A stretch of DNA of 64,000 bases. Origin: JBCCXL01 sp039191605. Lineage in GTDB: Bacteria; Acidobacteriota; Thermoanaerobaculia; Multivoradales; JAHZIX01. The DNA lies in the NCBI GenBank assembly GCA_039191605.1, contig JBCCXL010000009.1, positions 124,001 through 188,000 on the forward strand, written 5' to 3'. The notes under the pieces were generated by a model, which saw nothing but the letters and a program-made list of their open reading frames with translations, did no database searches and was not told where the DNA came from. Below are positions 50,301 to 57,856 of this stretch, piece after piece. The translations under genes were made by a program, and so were the position numbers. Numbering within the stretch: the stretch's first letter is position 1; every line of letters starts with the position of its first letter.

Positions 50301-52090
50301 CTGGTGGTGAGAGCCTCGGAGGTGATGCGGAAGCGGGCGAAGGTGGCCTCGTCCGGGACGTAGGTGAAGTCACCGGGCACGGTGAAGCTCAAGATGCAGG
50401 TGAACTCGCCGGAAATCATGGCGGATTCCGTGCAGATGGCGTTGCTGGAGCCCGCCGCGGGCACGGTGGCGCAGAATCCCTCGTCGCTCTCGAAGGTGCC
50501 GTCCCCGGCGCCGCCGTCGAGATCGAAGTCGACCCAGCCGCAGAGGTTGGCGCTGGCGCCGCTGCGGTTGGTGACGAAGACGGACACGGCGTAGGTGTCG
50601 CCGGCGGCAATCACCCCGCTGGGGAAGGAGGCCACCCCGTCTTCGTCGAATCCATCTCCGGCGGCGGTGGCGGAGGGGCTGCCGTCGGCCTCGCCGTCCG
50701 CCTGTTCGGTGCCGAGGAAGAGCAGTCGGGATCCCAGGGTGTGCCGAGGTCCTGCGCCGCCGTCGGTGCCGTAGGAGGCCGGAGCGTCCCCGAAGTCGTA
50801 GGCGCAGAAGACGGGATCGCTGAGGCCGAGGAATTGATTTCCCGGGTCTTCCGGTGTGGAGCCGGTGAAGTACTCGACCAAGAGTGTTTCCACCGGGCCC
50901 TCGAAGGTGTAGGTGACGTTGCCGTCGGAGGAGTTGGTGGGCACCACGGGGGCATCTCCGCCATAGGTGTCACCGAAGAGATCCGGGAAGACCGGGATCG
51001 CCTCGACGGTATCGAAGGGCAGGGCGGTGCCGCTGGGATCGAGACCTCGCATGCGGGCCATGTCTTCGAAATTGCCCTGATCGATGTCCAGCAGGGCGAG
51101 GGTGAGGTCGTGGACCGGAGGATCGAATTCGAACTCGGCGATGACGGCTCCGGATTCATCGTCCGGGGAGTCGAAGCCAAATTGGTAGTGGCCGAACTCG
51201 GCACCCTGCTGGCCGGTAGCGGTCTCGAAGTTGGAGCCCGCTATGGCGGTGCTGTAGACGTCTCGAGTGCGAGTCTCCGTGATGGTCACGTCCCCTTCGG
51301 TGGCGGAGGTGAAGGCGGCGTCGCCGTTGTCTCCCCAGTCGTAGGTGCTGGTGCCGCCACAGGCGGCGTTGAGGGTGCCGCCGGACTCCAGCACCAGCCG
51401 GATGGCGTTGAGGGTGCCGTCGGTGTCGGCAGTGTCGTCGCAGATGAAGGCGGTCCAGGTGCCCATGGAGTCTTCGCCGACGAAGGCGTTGAGGGCGTTA
51501 TTGTCGATCTCTCGGTGGTAGAAGGGTTCATCCACGTCGTCGTCGTCGCCGTCGTCGGGATCGGTGAGCTCGCCGTTATCCACCATGATCAGATCGTAGT
51601 TGTCGTCGCCGTCGCCGGAAGTGTCGTTGAGCACCACCACCCGGGTGGCGGCGGGGGATTCCAGCACCACGACGATGTCGTCTCGGCTGGTGTGGCTGAT
51701 GTTCAGCCCGAGGCCGACGTCGGTGATGGTGAAGCTCTCGGCGACGTCGAAGGTGCGCGTGACGATGGTGCCGGGGCCGCCGGTATCGCAGAGGCCCAGA
51801 GGGTTGGTATCCACCGTGGCGCTGGTGAAGGCGATGGTGCTGGAGCTGGTGTCGTCGAAGGAATAGACGGTGGCTGCGGAGCTCGAGGCGCAGGCCATCA
51901 ACAGGCCGAGGGCGACGCTGGCAACGCGGGCGACATCTCGAGCGGCACCACTGCGGGCACCACTGCGAGCGGTACTGCGGGCGGCTAGGTTCTGAAGGGC
52001 CCTGGGGATCGCGGAGCGTTGCGGCTCGCTGCGAGGGGAGAGCACGGATTGGGCTCTAGAGAGGGCGGGATGGTTCCGATCACCAAACAT
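47390..52090 (-). CDS. Secreted C25 (gingipain-like) cysteine peptidase with P-domain and GEVED domain
   Basis: A 1566-residue exported protein. The signal segment (about 53-73, VALGLLMACASSSAA) could be a lipoprotein signal. Order of parts: a P/proprotein-convertase-like domain (about 75-215, ending GTWTAFICDDTADTDGTLNAIRLVLES), a beta domain, a GEVED domain (about 425-610, DFGDAPASYG...SDGEVEDFQI), a Pro/Gly/Glu-rich linker with a split fibronectin-like region, and the C25 peptidase (about 1235-1566). Catalytic His1434 (GHSGP) and Cys1468 (WGCWNTYH) are 34 residues apart, as in gingipains (33). The start ATG 52090 has GGAGGTGA seven bases ahead, and the TGA of that site is the stop of the upstream cyclase gene, so it is coupled to the lasso-like operon. 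A 12-bp array (51945-51980) encodes RSTARSGARSGA. Confidence 0.88.
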   Translation of the reverse strand: MFGDRNHPALSRAQSVLSPRSEPQRSAIPRALQNLAARSTARSGARSGAARDVARVASVALGLLMACASSSAATVYSFDDTSSSTIAFTSATVDTNPLGLCDTGGPGTIVTRTFDVAESFTITDVGLGLNISHTSRDDIVVVLESPAATRVVVLNDTSGDGDDNYDLIMVDNGELTDPDDGDDDDVDEPFYHREIDNNALNAFVGEDSMGTWTAFICDDTADTDGTLNAIRLVLESGGTLNAACGGTSTYDWGDNGDAAFTSATEGDVTITETRTRDVYSTAIAGSNFETATGQQGAEFGHYQFGFDSPDDESGAVIAEFEFDPPVHDLTLALLDIDQGNFEDMARMRGLDPSGTALPFDTVEAIPVFPDLFGDTYGGDAPVVPTNSSDGNVTYTFEGPVETLLVEYFTGSTPEDPGNQFLGLSDPVFCAYDFGDAPASYGTDGGAGPRHTLGSRLLFLGTEQADGEADGSPSATAAGDGFDEDGVASFPSGVIAAGDTYAVSVFVTNRSGASANLCGWVDFDLDGGAGDGTFESDEGFCATVPAAGSSNAICTESAMISGEFTCILSFTVPGDFTYVPDEATFARFRITSEALTTSNINTEVSDGEVEDFQIPANTLPVTLASFGSELRGGVPELRWSSASEILTVGYRIYGLSGDLPESSVASQSQLPETQGKRATTETPPVSVEEPMEVPGPEAPDAEIGGEGKPAGGSGGSGNNGPSEPAGPAGESDQAPAPGNPATDGEDSADGAGVTPAEPSSPWRLLTSWAASGESAGRPGAFVPASFGDPFAPRSYRVQLDPAEASLDWVLLAEVDHFGRERTHGPFRLGESYGSEPSPQIIDWARVAAAQGADSLAAAPSRWRAAALNARFGAGAGPSPDGDQETVPSAFVAVKAAGIYRLTHENLLASGVDLSGAPAEALALWSEQRGPQRLWVQPAAGPFGPGSVLEFFARGEEDSLHTQEHVFALGVDAARAIRPREVNTPPTASPSPSYLATEVTDRNLAYTFAAPSDDPWYETSVLAFGGLGQRELTFQVGPLDPARSGEAVLELTIWGITNWPGIAPDHHVVVAVNGQELAAERFDGLVERTLRLELPSGLLEEGENRILVQLPGDTGYDFDLIYVDRYAITYPRRFVADGDQLTFDDKGPAYSVSELTSPEVSVWSKEGRVRLDGLVVTPDVGGYQVAFRHPGSQPKSFHVAAGEGRLTPAVGPWRSPPEDLLTGAADYLILTHPAFRDGLGDLVAARQADGYAVKVVDIFDVYAAYSGQGIDPEAIRAYVADAYEQLGVRFLLLVGGDTSDPLDRLGLGSMSFLPTPYRATDALISFAPVDPLYGDVDGDGIPEVAVGRFPVRTIEDLQTVIAKTLAYPTSRNHAVFLADDTPSGLFTNTSESFRTKLGEGFTSEAYYLDAVGVEAARQGLFDAFDTGARLIHYLGHSGPAYWTFDGLFNAADIDSLTATGQPAAVVQWGCWNTYHVSPRYDTLGHRLLLAGPQGAAAVLGAATLTTVSSDRDLGERVLAALSESGVPIGTAILRAKTELHRAYGGQPPQDVMLGWTLLGDPALVVALE
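51945..51980. repeat. 12-bp tandem array in the C25 signal region
   Basis: gcaccactgcgg, gcaccactgcga and gcggtactgcgg in tandem, in frame, just before the hydrophobic signal segment. Confidence 0.65.
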
Positions 52091-52094
52091 CTGA

Positions 52095-54002
52095 TCACCT
52101 CCGGAGAATCCGCCGAAGCGGCGGTCGCGAGGGCTGCGCGGAGGCGCCGTCGCGGCGCTCCAGCCAAAGATCCAGCATCAGACAATGCCACATCGCCAGG
52201 GCTTCCGGGCCCTCGGGCCACGGGCCACGGCTTCTGCTACGTAGCCACTGGGGGCAAATCCAGCGGTCGAGACGACCGGCATCCGCCAGGCGTCGGCGGC
52301 GGGCGTCGGCAGCGGGGGCGGCGAGGGCACGGCGGAAGATCGACTCGAAGGACGCTTTAGAGCGTCGCCCGAGGATCGATGGGGGGAGCTTTGCGGCGAG
52401 GGCGCGACGCAGGATCGGTCGCCGTACACCGCGATAGAAGAGCTGATCCGTCGGCAGCCGCAGAGAGAGACGGACCAAGCGAAGATCGCGAAACGGATGT
52501 CGCAGAGTGAGCCCCGCCTGCTCTCCCTGTCGGGCCTCGAGGGCGAAGCCCCGACCGAGGGCGGGGGAGAGCAGGGTGCGGGCCTGCTCCGGACGATGGA
52601 AGTCGAGGTACCGATGGGGATGCATCGGGTCTCGGGGATCGCGGTCCAGCTCTCGATCCGCCAGGCCTTCCGCGCTCTCCCGGCTGAGCCACGGGGGCTG
52701 CTGCTGGCGTCGCTGGCGCCATTGCAGCACCCTTTGGGGTAAGAGGGCGGAGGCCGCCGCCCGGGCGACGCCCGGACGGAGGATTTTTCCGCTGGAAGCG
52801 AGCCATCCGAGGTAGGCCATCGCATCGCCGGGTCGCCCCTGCCGCAGCAGGTCCCGAAGCCAGCGCTCGGCGCCGCTGTAGAGCTGGTCCCCGCCGAAGC
52901 CGGTGAGCAGGACGCCTCCTCGCGGTGGCTGATCGCCACCGGCGCAGCGATAGACCCGCTGATGGAAGAGTCGATAGGCGCTTTGCTCCGGAGTCTCGGT
53001 CCATAGAGGCCAGCTCTCGGCTCCGCAGCTCAGCGGGCCAGCGGCGGCGCAGGGAACCTCCCGGCGCCGTGTCCGCAGGCCCTGAGTGAGCAGGTGCTGC
53101 TGGAGATCATCGCGAAAGGGCGACTCGTCTCCTGGGGTTCCGCTGAGGTCCCAGGAGACCGTCACCAGCTCTTCGTCGCCGGCCTTCGACGCGGCGGCGA
53201 TGGCGGTGATGGCGCTGGAGTCGAGGCCGCCGGAAAGCAGCACCGTCGCGGTCGCCGATGGCTCCGGGGAGCGAGTAGCCGCCGCGCTCTCCTCGCCGCG
53301 GGCCGGCTGCAGGCGAGAGCGGACTGCCTGTTCCAGAGTGAAGCGGAATCGCTGAGCGAGATCCTCGGCGGATTCCCGCAGCAGGGGTTCTGGAGTCACG
53401 GCGAAGAGATTGCGGCGGGACGCACTATCTCGTTCGACCGTCACCACCTCCCCGGGCTCGACATGGGAGAGCTCCCGGAAGAAGCTGCCGTGAGCTTCGC
53501 GCTGGGCCAGAAAATGGGTGATGCGCTCATCATCCAGGCGCTGAGAGATCTGAGGGTGGCGCAGCAGAATTTCGTCGTCGGTGGCCGCCACCAGGCGTCG
53601 GCGATCGCAGCAATAGCTCAGCAGGCGCTGCCCTAGACGGTCGCGAGTCAGCCACAGCCGCTGCTGCCGCCGATCGTAGATCGCCAGGGCGAAGGGGCCG
53701 AGAAAACGCTCGAAGGCGCTCACGCCCCAGGCCTGAAAGGCCGCAAGGGCGAGGGCCGCGTCCCCTTCGCTGCGGGGTTTTAGCTGCGGTGAGAGAGCCC
53801 GAATCAGCTCCTCCCGGTTGTCCAGGCGACCGGAGAAGAGGGCCAGGCGCCGGGCGGTGACGTCGCTCACGGTGTCGCCAGCAAAGCCGGCGCTACCCAC
53901 CAGCCGCAGCGCGCCGGTGGCGGTGGCGGCAGCCATGCGGGCGAGGCCGCGGCCCCCCACGGGAGCTCCGTCTCGACGCAGGATCAGGGCCCAGCGGCTC
54001 AT
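52095..54002 (-). CDS. Asparagine-synthetase-like lasso peptide cyclase (C protein)
   Basis: A 635-residue homologue of asparagine synthetase B. The N-terminal Ntn-glutaminase-like domain (about 1-200, with FSGRLDNREELI, FLGPFALAIYDRRQQRLWLTRDRLGQRLL) begins MSRW instead of MCGI, so the catalytic Cys2 is absent and it cannot use glutamine. The C-terminal ATP-PPase domain has the PPi loop SGGLDSS at 257-263, GFGGDQLYSG at 368-377 and the LRHPFRDLRLVRLSLRLP...KAPP-like RSKASFESIF end. This is the pattern of lasso cyclases (McjC type), which adenylate an Asp/Glu side chain of the core. Its ATG overlaps the stop of the kinase gene (ATGA, 53999-54002). Neighbours make the lasso role the best reading; another amide-forming role remains possible. 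Confidence 0.82.
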   Translation of the reverse strand: MSRWALILRRDGAPVGGRGLARMAAATATGALRLVGSAGFAGDTVSDVTARRLALFSGRLDNREELIRALSPQLKPRSEGDAALALAAFQAWGVSAFERFLGPFALAIYDRRQQRLWLTRDRLGQRLLSYCCDRRRLVAATDDEILLRHPQISQRLDDERITHFLAQREAHGSFFRELSHVEPGEVVTVERDSASRRNLFAVTPEPLLRESAEDLAQRFRFTLEQAVRSRLQPARGEESAAATRSPEPSATATVLLSGGLDSSAITAIAAASKAGDEELVTVSWDLSGTPGDESPFRDDLQQHLLTQGLRTRRREVPCAAAGPLSCGAESWPLWTETPEQSAYRLFHQRVYRCAGGDQPPRGGVLLTGFGGDQLYSGAERWLRDLLRQGRPGDAMAYLGWLASSGKILRPGVARAAASALLPQRVLQWRQRRQQQPPWLSRESAEGLADRELDRDPRDPMHPHRYLDFHRPEQARTLLSPALGRGFALEARQGEQAGLTLRHPFRDLRLVRLSLRLPTDQLFYRGVRRPILRRALAAKLPPSILGRRSKASFESIFRRALAAPAADARRRRLADAGRLDRWICPQWLRSRSRGPWPEGPEALAMWHCLMLDLWLERRDGASAQPSRPPLRRILRR

Positions 54003-54700
54003 GGGGATCCCCCCTGTCGCCGCGGAGCGAGCTGGTGCCAAGAGGAATCGAGGCGTTCCGCTGCCGCGGTGCAGCCCCCTCGGGGGAGCTCCCAGCGATA
54101 GATCGCCACGGCGTGAGCGATGCGGCCCGCCGCATCCAGGGCTAGGGAGCTCTCCTCCTGCGTCAGCGCCCGGGTTCCGGCAAGGGCGGCGAAGGCCGTC
54201 GCTAGGGCTTCTGCTCCGTGAAGTCGGCTGGGGCTCGGCTGAGCCCAGGGGCTATCGGTGGAGGCGAGAGCGAGGCACGCTACCAGGGGGCGGGGAGAGC
54301 CCGCGGCGGTGGTGCTCTCGGTCGTGGTGCTCTCGGTCGTGGTGCTCTCGGTCGTAGCGAGGAAGTCGGCGCACCACTGCACGCCTGGCCCTACCTCCTC
54401 TGGCTCTATTCCCACTCCAGGGTCTGGTGCAGCGGTAGGCTCGGCGGAGAGTCTTAAGGTAGATAGGTCATCCGCCAAGAGAGTCCAGCCCTGCAGCACC
54501 AAGCGGCGGGCGACGGTGGATTTCCCGCTGCCGGAAGGGCCGATCAGCGCTACGGCGCTTGGCCAGCGCAGCTGAGGCTCACCCGCTGGAGGGGAGACGA
54601 CGGCGCCATGGAGCACCGCCTCGCCTTCGCGGAGGCGCTGTAGAAGGGACGGGATCCAGGGCGTCCACTTCGGGTCGGAGAGCGACACCGAGGGACTCAT
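53999..54700 (-). CDS. HPr-kinase-like P-loop protein of the lasso cassette
   Basis: A 233-residue protein with Walker A GPSGSGKST at 54-62 inside SAVALIGPSGSGKSTVARRLVLQGWTLLADDLSTLRL; the Asp pair at 77-78 is the HprK-type acidic motif. HprK-like kinases are recurrent partners in lasso clusters of the paeninodin type, where they phosphorylate the precursor tail. A low-complexity insert TTESTTTESTTTEST (about 117-131) is encoded by a perfect 15-bp array. The ATG overlaps the precursor stop (ATGA at 54697-54700), and its own stop overlaps the cyclase start. Kinase activity and target are inferred. Confidence 0.75.
   Translation of the reverse strand: MSPSVSLSDPKWTPWIPSLLQRLREGEAVLHGAVVSPPAGEPQLRWPSAVALIGPSGSGKSTVARRLVLQGWTLLADDLSTLRLSAEPTAAPDPGVGIEPEEVGPGVQWCADFLATTESTTTESTTTESTTAAGSPRPLVACLALASTDSPWAQPSPSRLHGAEALATAFAALAGTRALTQEESSLALDAAGRIAHAVAIYRWELPRGGCTAAAERLDSSWHQLAPRRQGGSP
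54311..54355. repeat. Perfect 15-bp tandem array in the kinase gene
   Basis: ggtgctctcggtcgt occurs three times without a mismatch at 54311-54325, 54326-54340 and 54341-54355; on the coding strand this gives the TTEST repeat. Confidence 0.85.
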
Positions 54701-54987
54701 CCTTGGCTCTTCGTGTCGCCGGGGAAGGGAAGACTGAGGGGGCCGGTGAGTCCCTGGGCCTGCAGCACCGCGGGATTCCCGCTCTCACCGATGCCCGGGG
54801 AGGGGCCGAGGCAGAGGGACCTCAGGTCACCAAAGCGCTGCAGGCGAGGCCGGCGCCAAGCGCTTCGTTGCCGAGAGTTGTCTCCTGGTGAGGCTACGGC
54901 ATTCGCAGTTTCCCTCGGGTTGCTCTTCCTGGACTCACGAGCCGCGCCCAATTGCGCGGGTGAGGAATGATGTGGACAGCTGGTCAC
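54697..54987 (-). CDS. Putative lasso peptide precursor
   Basis: A 96-residue frame from GTG 54987 (no clear ribosome-binding site; TTG 54951 is the only other in-frame start before the motif). Leader residues 44-60 read W-x2-P47-x-L49-x3-G53-x5-C59-L60, the lasso leader rule YxxPxLxxxGxxxxxT with W for Y and C for the Thr at -2. The predicted core starts at Gly61 (GPSPGIGESGNP...) with Glu68 at ring position 8, allowing a Gly1-Glu8 macrolactam. The 36-residue core has an unusually long tail (LQAQGLTGPLSLPFPGDTKSQG in two pieces). The stop overlaps the kinase start (ATGA), which strongly supports expression as part of the operon. The upstream spacer to 55286 is AT-rich and holds no clear promoter. 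Confidence 0.72.
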   Translation of the reverse strand: MTSCPHHSSPAQLGAARESRKSNPRETANAVASPGDNSRQRSAWRRPRLQRFGDLRSLCLGPSPGIGESGNPAVLQAQGLTGPLSLPFPGDTKSQG

Positions 54988-55286
54988 GATAGTGAAGATC
55001 GATCCAATAGGATCGTCGATCCATTGAAATTCTGATTTTACAGAAGTTTTCTGGCTCAGAGAGAAATAAATCTCTCTTAGCTATGTCCGGCCTGGGGGTC
55101 ATTTCAATTCAAGAATTCGCAGCTACGGCGCATTGGAAAATGAGGAGGATGCCATTAATCCCTTATTCTATCAGAGTTTAGCTACGGTCTCTAGGTGCTC
55201 CCTGGCGGTCTCGAAGATGGAGGGAGACAGGCTCAGCAGGTCGGCCCCCAATTGGTTTCGAGCAGGCCGCGCTGCCACGGCTCTGG

Positions 55287-56918
55287 TCACCCTTCTTCTT
55301 CGGCGGCGCTCCGGATGCCGCCGAGCATGCCGGCAAAGACGACGTGGTGCAGTGGGACGACGGCGTACCAATAGAGCAGGCCCAGCAGCCCCTTGGGTAA
55401 GAAGAGCGCAGTTTGGATCAGCCGGGTGCGGGAGGAACCCTCCGGTTCGAGCCGAAACTCCAGCAGGGCTTCTCCGGGAAGCTTCATTTCCGCTCTCAAG
55501 GCGAGGCGGCGGTCGGCTTCGAGACCGGTGACTCGCCAGAAATCGAGAGCTTCGCCATAGCCGACGGTCACCGGGTCCCGGCGGCCTCTCCGTAGGCCGG
55601 GGCCGCCGACCAGGCGATCCATCCAGCCTCGCAGTCGCCACAGCCAATCCGCCGCATACCAGCCGTGGCCTCCTCCCACGCGGCAGACCGCCGCAAAGAC
55701 CTGCTGCGCCGAGGCATCGATGGTGGTGGTGCGCTGGTCCCGGAAGGCGGTTCCACCGGCCCAGTCGGGGTCGCCGGGAATCGGCCCTGCCATCGACCAC
55801 GTGGTCTCGACCTGGTGCTGCTCTACTTTGTCGAGGGCGAGGCGGATCGCTTCCCGGGCCGAGAGCAGCGGCTGAGGCATCCATCGGGTAGCGTTGTCGT
55901 TGCGCACGACCACCCGGTTGCGCAGGCCCTCTGCCAGGGGGCGAGCGATGCTTCGGGAGAGAGGCGTGACGAGATGGATCCAGGCGCTGGAGAGCCGCGG
56001 GGTCAGCACCGGCACCGGCAGGATCCAGCGGCGGCTGAGCCCACGCTCCGCGGCCATGATGTGCATCAGGTCGGCGTAGGAGTGGATGTCTCGGCCACCG
56101 ATGTCGAGGTGGCGGCCAGCGGTTTCCGGCACCTGCAGACAGCGCACCAAATATTCCAAGACGTTGCGGATCGCGATGGGCTGGCACTCGGTGCTCACCC
56201 AGCGGGGGGTGATCATCACCGGCAGGCGCTCCACCAGGTAGCGCAGAATTTCGAAGGAGGCCGATCCGGAGCCGATGATCATCGCCGCTCGCAGCTCGGT
56301 GCAGGGCACCTTGCCGGAGGCCAGGATCTCTCCGACTTCGCGGCGCGAGGCGAGGTGCTCCGAGAGGTCGTCTCCAAGCTCTCCGAGACCGCCGAGATAG
56401 ACCAGGCGATGCAGACCGGCGATTTCCGCGGCGGCGGCGAAGGTGGTGGCCATGCGGCGATCCCGGGCGCGGTACTCATCGCCGGCGGTGATCATCGAGT
56501 GAACGAGATAGTAGGCCGCCGAGCAGCCGTCCATCAGCTCTGCCAGCTGGGAGGGGGAGGCGGTGTCGAGATCGCCGGCAACTACCTCAACTTGGGGCGA
56601 GTGGATCCAGTGGCGCCCCTCCAGCTTCTGAGGGGAGCGGGCATAGCAGCGAATCCGGTACCCGGCGTCGAGAAGGTGGGGGACCAGACGACCGCCGATG
56701 TAGCCGGTGGCGCCGGTGATGAAGATCCGGCAGCCGTCGGTGATCCGCAGCCCGAGGGGGCTAGTCTTCGGCGCGTGCCGAGAGGCAGGCGGCAGGGAAA
56801 GATCGGAGCCTCGGGAACGGTCGAGCTGGTGCTCGCCGGACTGGTGCTCGTCGGACTGGTGCTCGCCGGACTGGTGCTCGTTGAGTTCTGGGGCGGACGG
56901 CTGAGGCTGAGTACTCAC
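55287..56918 (-). CDS. SDR-family NAD(P)-binding protein with C-terminal DUF2867 domain
   Basis: A 543-residue protein. A low-complexity N-terminal tail of EHQSG/EHQSD repeats (about 14-33) precedes an extended-SDR Rossmann domain with GATGYIGGR at 69-77, GDLDTASPSQLAELMDGCSAAYYLVHSM, and LVYLGGLGELG; then a C-terminal SRPBCC-like DUF2867 domain (about 355-535: FRDQRTTTIDASAQQVFAAVCRVGG...GLLYWYAVVPLHHVVFAGM). This two-domain architecture is known in bacteria and is usually annotated as an NAD(P)H-binding oxidoreductase of unknown substrate. It is on the same strand as the lasso-like operon but separated by 300 bp, so operon membership is unclear. Confidence 0.85.
   Translation of the reverse strand: MSTQPQPSAPELNEHQSGEHQSDEHQSGEHQLDRSRGSDLSLPPASRHAPKTSPLGLRITDGCRIFITGATGYIGGRLVPHLLDAGYRIRCYARSPQKLEGRHWIHSPQVEVVAGDLDTASPSQLAELMDGCSAAYYLVHSMITAGDEYRARDRRMATTFAAAAEIAGLHRLVYLGGLGELGDDLSEHLASRREVGEILASGKVPCTELRAAMIIGSGSASFEILRYLVERLPVMITPRWVSTECQPIAIRNVLEYLVRCLQVPETAGRHLDIGGRDIHSYADLMHIMAAERGLSRRWILPVPVLTPRLSSAWIHLVTPLSRSIARPLAEGLRNRVVVRNDNATRWMPQPLLSAREAIRLALDKVEQHQVETTWSMAGPIPGDPDWAGGTAFRDQRTTTIDASAQQVFAAVCRVGGGHGWYAADWLWRLRGWMDRLVGGPGLRRGRRDPVTVGYGEALDFWRVTGLEADRRLALRAEMKLPGEALLEFRLEPEGSSRTRLIQTALFLPKGLLGLLYWYAVVPLHHVVFAGMLGGIRSAAEEEG
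56826..56885. repeat. 15-bp tandem array in the SDR gene 5' end
   Basis: Four units of ctggtgctcgccgga type at 56826-56840, 56841-56855, 56856-56870 and 56871-56885, encoding the EHQSG repeats. The core ggtgctc is shared with the 15-bp array in the kinase gene 2.5 kb away. Confidence 0.85.
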
Positions 56919-56956
56919 AACCTAGTCTTCGACGTAGCTGCGGCTGCGGTTTTGCG

Positions 56957-57856
56957 CTAGTCCGCGGCGTCACGAGCCTCTGGGGTTAGCACTACCGCCT
57001 CGACGCTGCCGGATTCCGGGGGCCAAGGGATCAGCAGACCGCCGCCGACTCCCGCGGCGACCTCGGGGCCGTAGAGATGGTCGAGGAGGTACATCGCGGC
57101 GGTGTAGCTCTCCACGCCTCCCTGAGAGGTGAGGGCCGGTCCATCGTGGACGAAGCTCATGCCCTGGCGCACGTCGACTCGCGGGAAGGCGTCCGCCAAG
57201 CCCGGCTGGTCAGGAGGAAAGGTGGTGGCGGCACGGTCGTCCAGCAGCCCCGCTTCGGCCAGCAGGAAGGCCCCCCAACACAGGGACATGACGTAACGGG
57301 CTTGCTGTCCCCGTTCGGCGATGAAGCCCACGAGGGCATCGTTCTCTCGATCGGCGCCGCGGCTCTCTTCGGCGCTGGGAACCACCAGGATGTCCAGCGC
57401 TGGAGCATCGGCGAAGCCGTGATCGGGGATCAGCCGGAGCCCTTCAGCGGTGGTGATGGGCTCGCCATCGGGGCTGATCGCTACGGTCACGATGCCCGGC
57501 TGAATCTGGTAGACGGAGTGCTGGAGGATGTCCCAAGGGCCGGCGAGCTCCGTGTTGTAGACCCCGTCGGTGACCACGAAACCGGCGACCAGAGGTCGAT
57601 CCTGGGGCAGCTCCGGCGACGGGGCGACGGTCCAGGAATCGCCCTCGGCGGTGGATCCTTCTCCAGTCTCGGCGGCGCTCGTGGTAGCCGCGGGCTCCGC
57701 TACTCCCGAGCTGCTTTGTTCCGACGGCGCCGGTGCACAGGCCTGGGTCGCGACAAGAATCAGACTGACTACGGGCAGGCCCTTAAAGAGTAGGCTTTTG
57801 AACGGCGCTGGGGAGGGAGTGGCGGAGAGAGGAATTCGGAACGGCAGTCGGGGCAT
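56957..57856 (-). CDS. Exported DJ-1/PfpI-family protein
   Basis: A 299-residue protein with a hydrophobic N-terminal segment (about 22-38) ending ATQAC, possibly a lipoprotein signal although the lipobox is poor. A disordered Ser/Ala/Glu region (41-85) is followed by a class I glutamine-amidotransferase-like fold: FVVTDGVYNTELAGPWDIL, LDILVVPSAEES, and the nucleophile elbow SLCWGAFLLAEAGLL with Cys193. It resembles the DJ-1-like domain of GATase1-type AraC regulators but has no HTH. ATG 57856 has GGAG about eight bases upstream and is preferred to ATG 57931. Activity (hydrolase, chaperone or sensor) unknown. Confidence 0.8.
   Translation of the reverse strand: MPRLPFRIPLSATPSPAPFKSLLFKGLPVVSLILVATQACAPAPSEQSSSGVAEPAATTSAAETGEGSTAEGDSWTVAPSPELPQDRPLVAGFVVTDGVYNTELAGPWDILQHSVYQIQPGIVTVAISPDGEPITTAEGLRLIPDHGFADAPALDILVVPSAEESRGADRENDALVGFIAERGQQARYVMSLCWGAFLLAEAGLLDDRAATTFPPDQPGLADAFPRVDVRQGMSFVHDGPALTSQGGVESYTAAMYLLDHLYGPEVAAGVGGGLLIPWPPESGSVEAVVLTPEARDAAD

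Noticed and set aside
48401..51988. Very long plus-strand open frame opposite the C25 gene
   Set aside because: GC-rich antisense of a real gene; Gly/Ala/Glu/Val-rich without domain motifs or start signal, whereas the minus strand has catalytic residues and domain signatures.
54935..55102. A 55-codon minus-strand frame (MTPRPDIAKRD...) overlapping the 5' part of the precursor gene in another frame, considered as an alternative leader or small gene
   Set aside because: AT-rich stretch where chance frames are common, no ribosome-binding site, and it does not join the lasso motif in frame.
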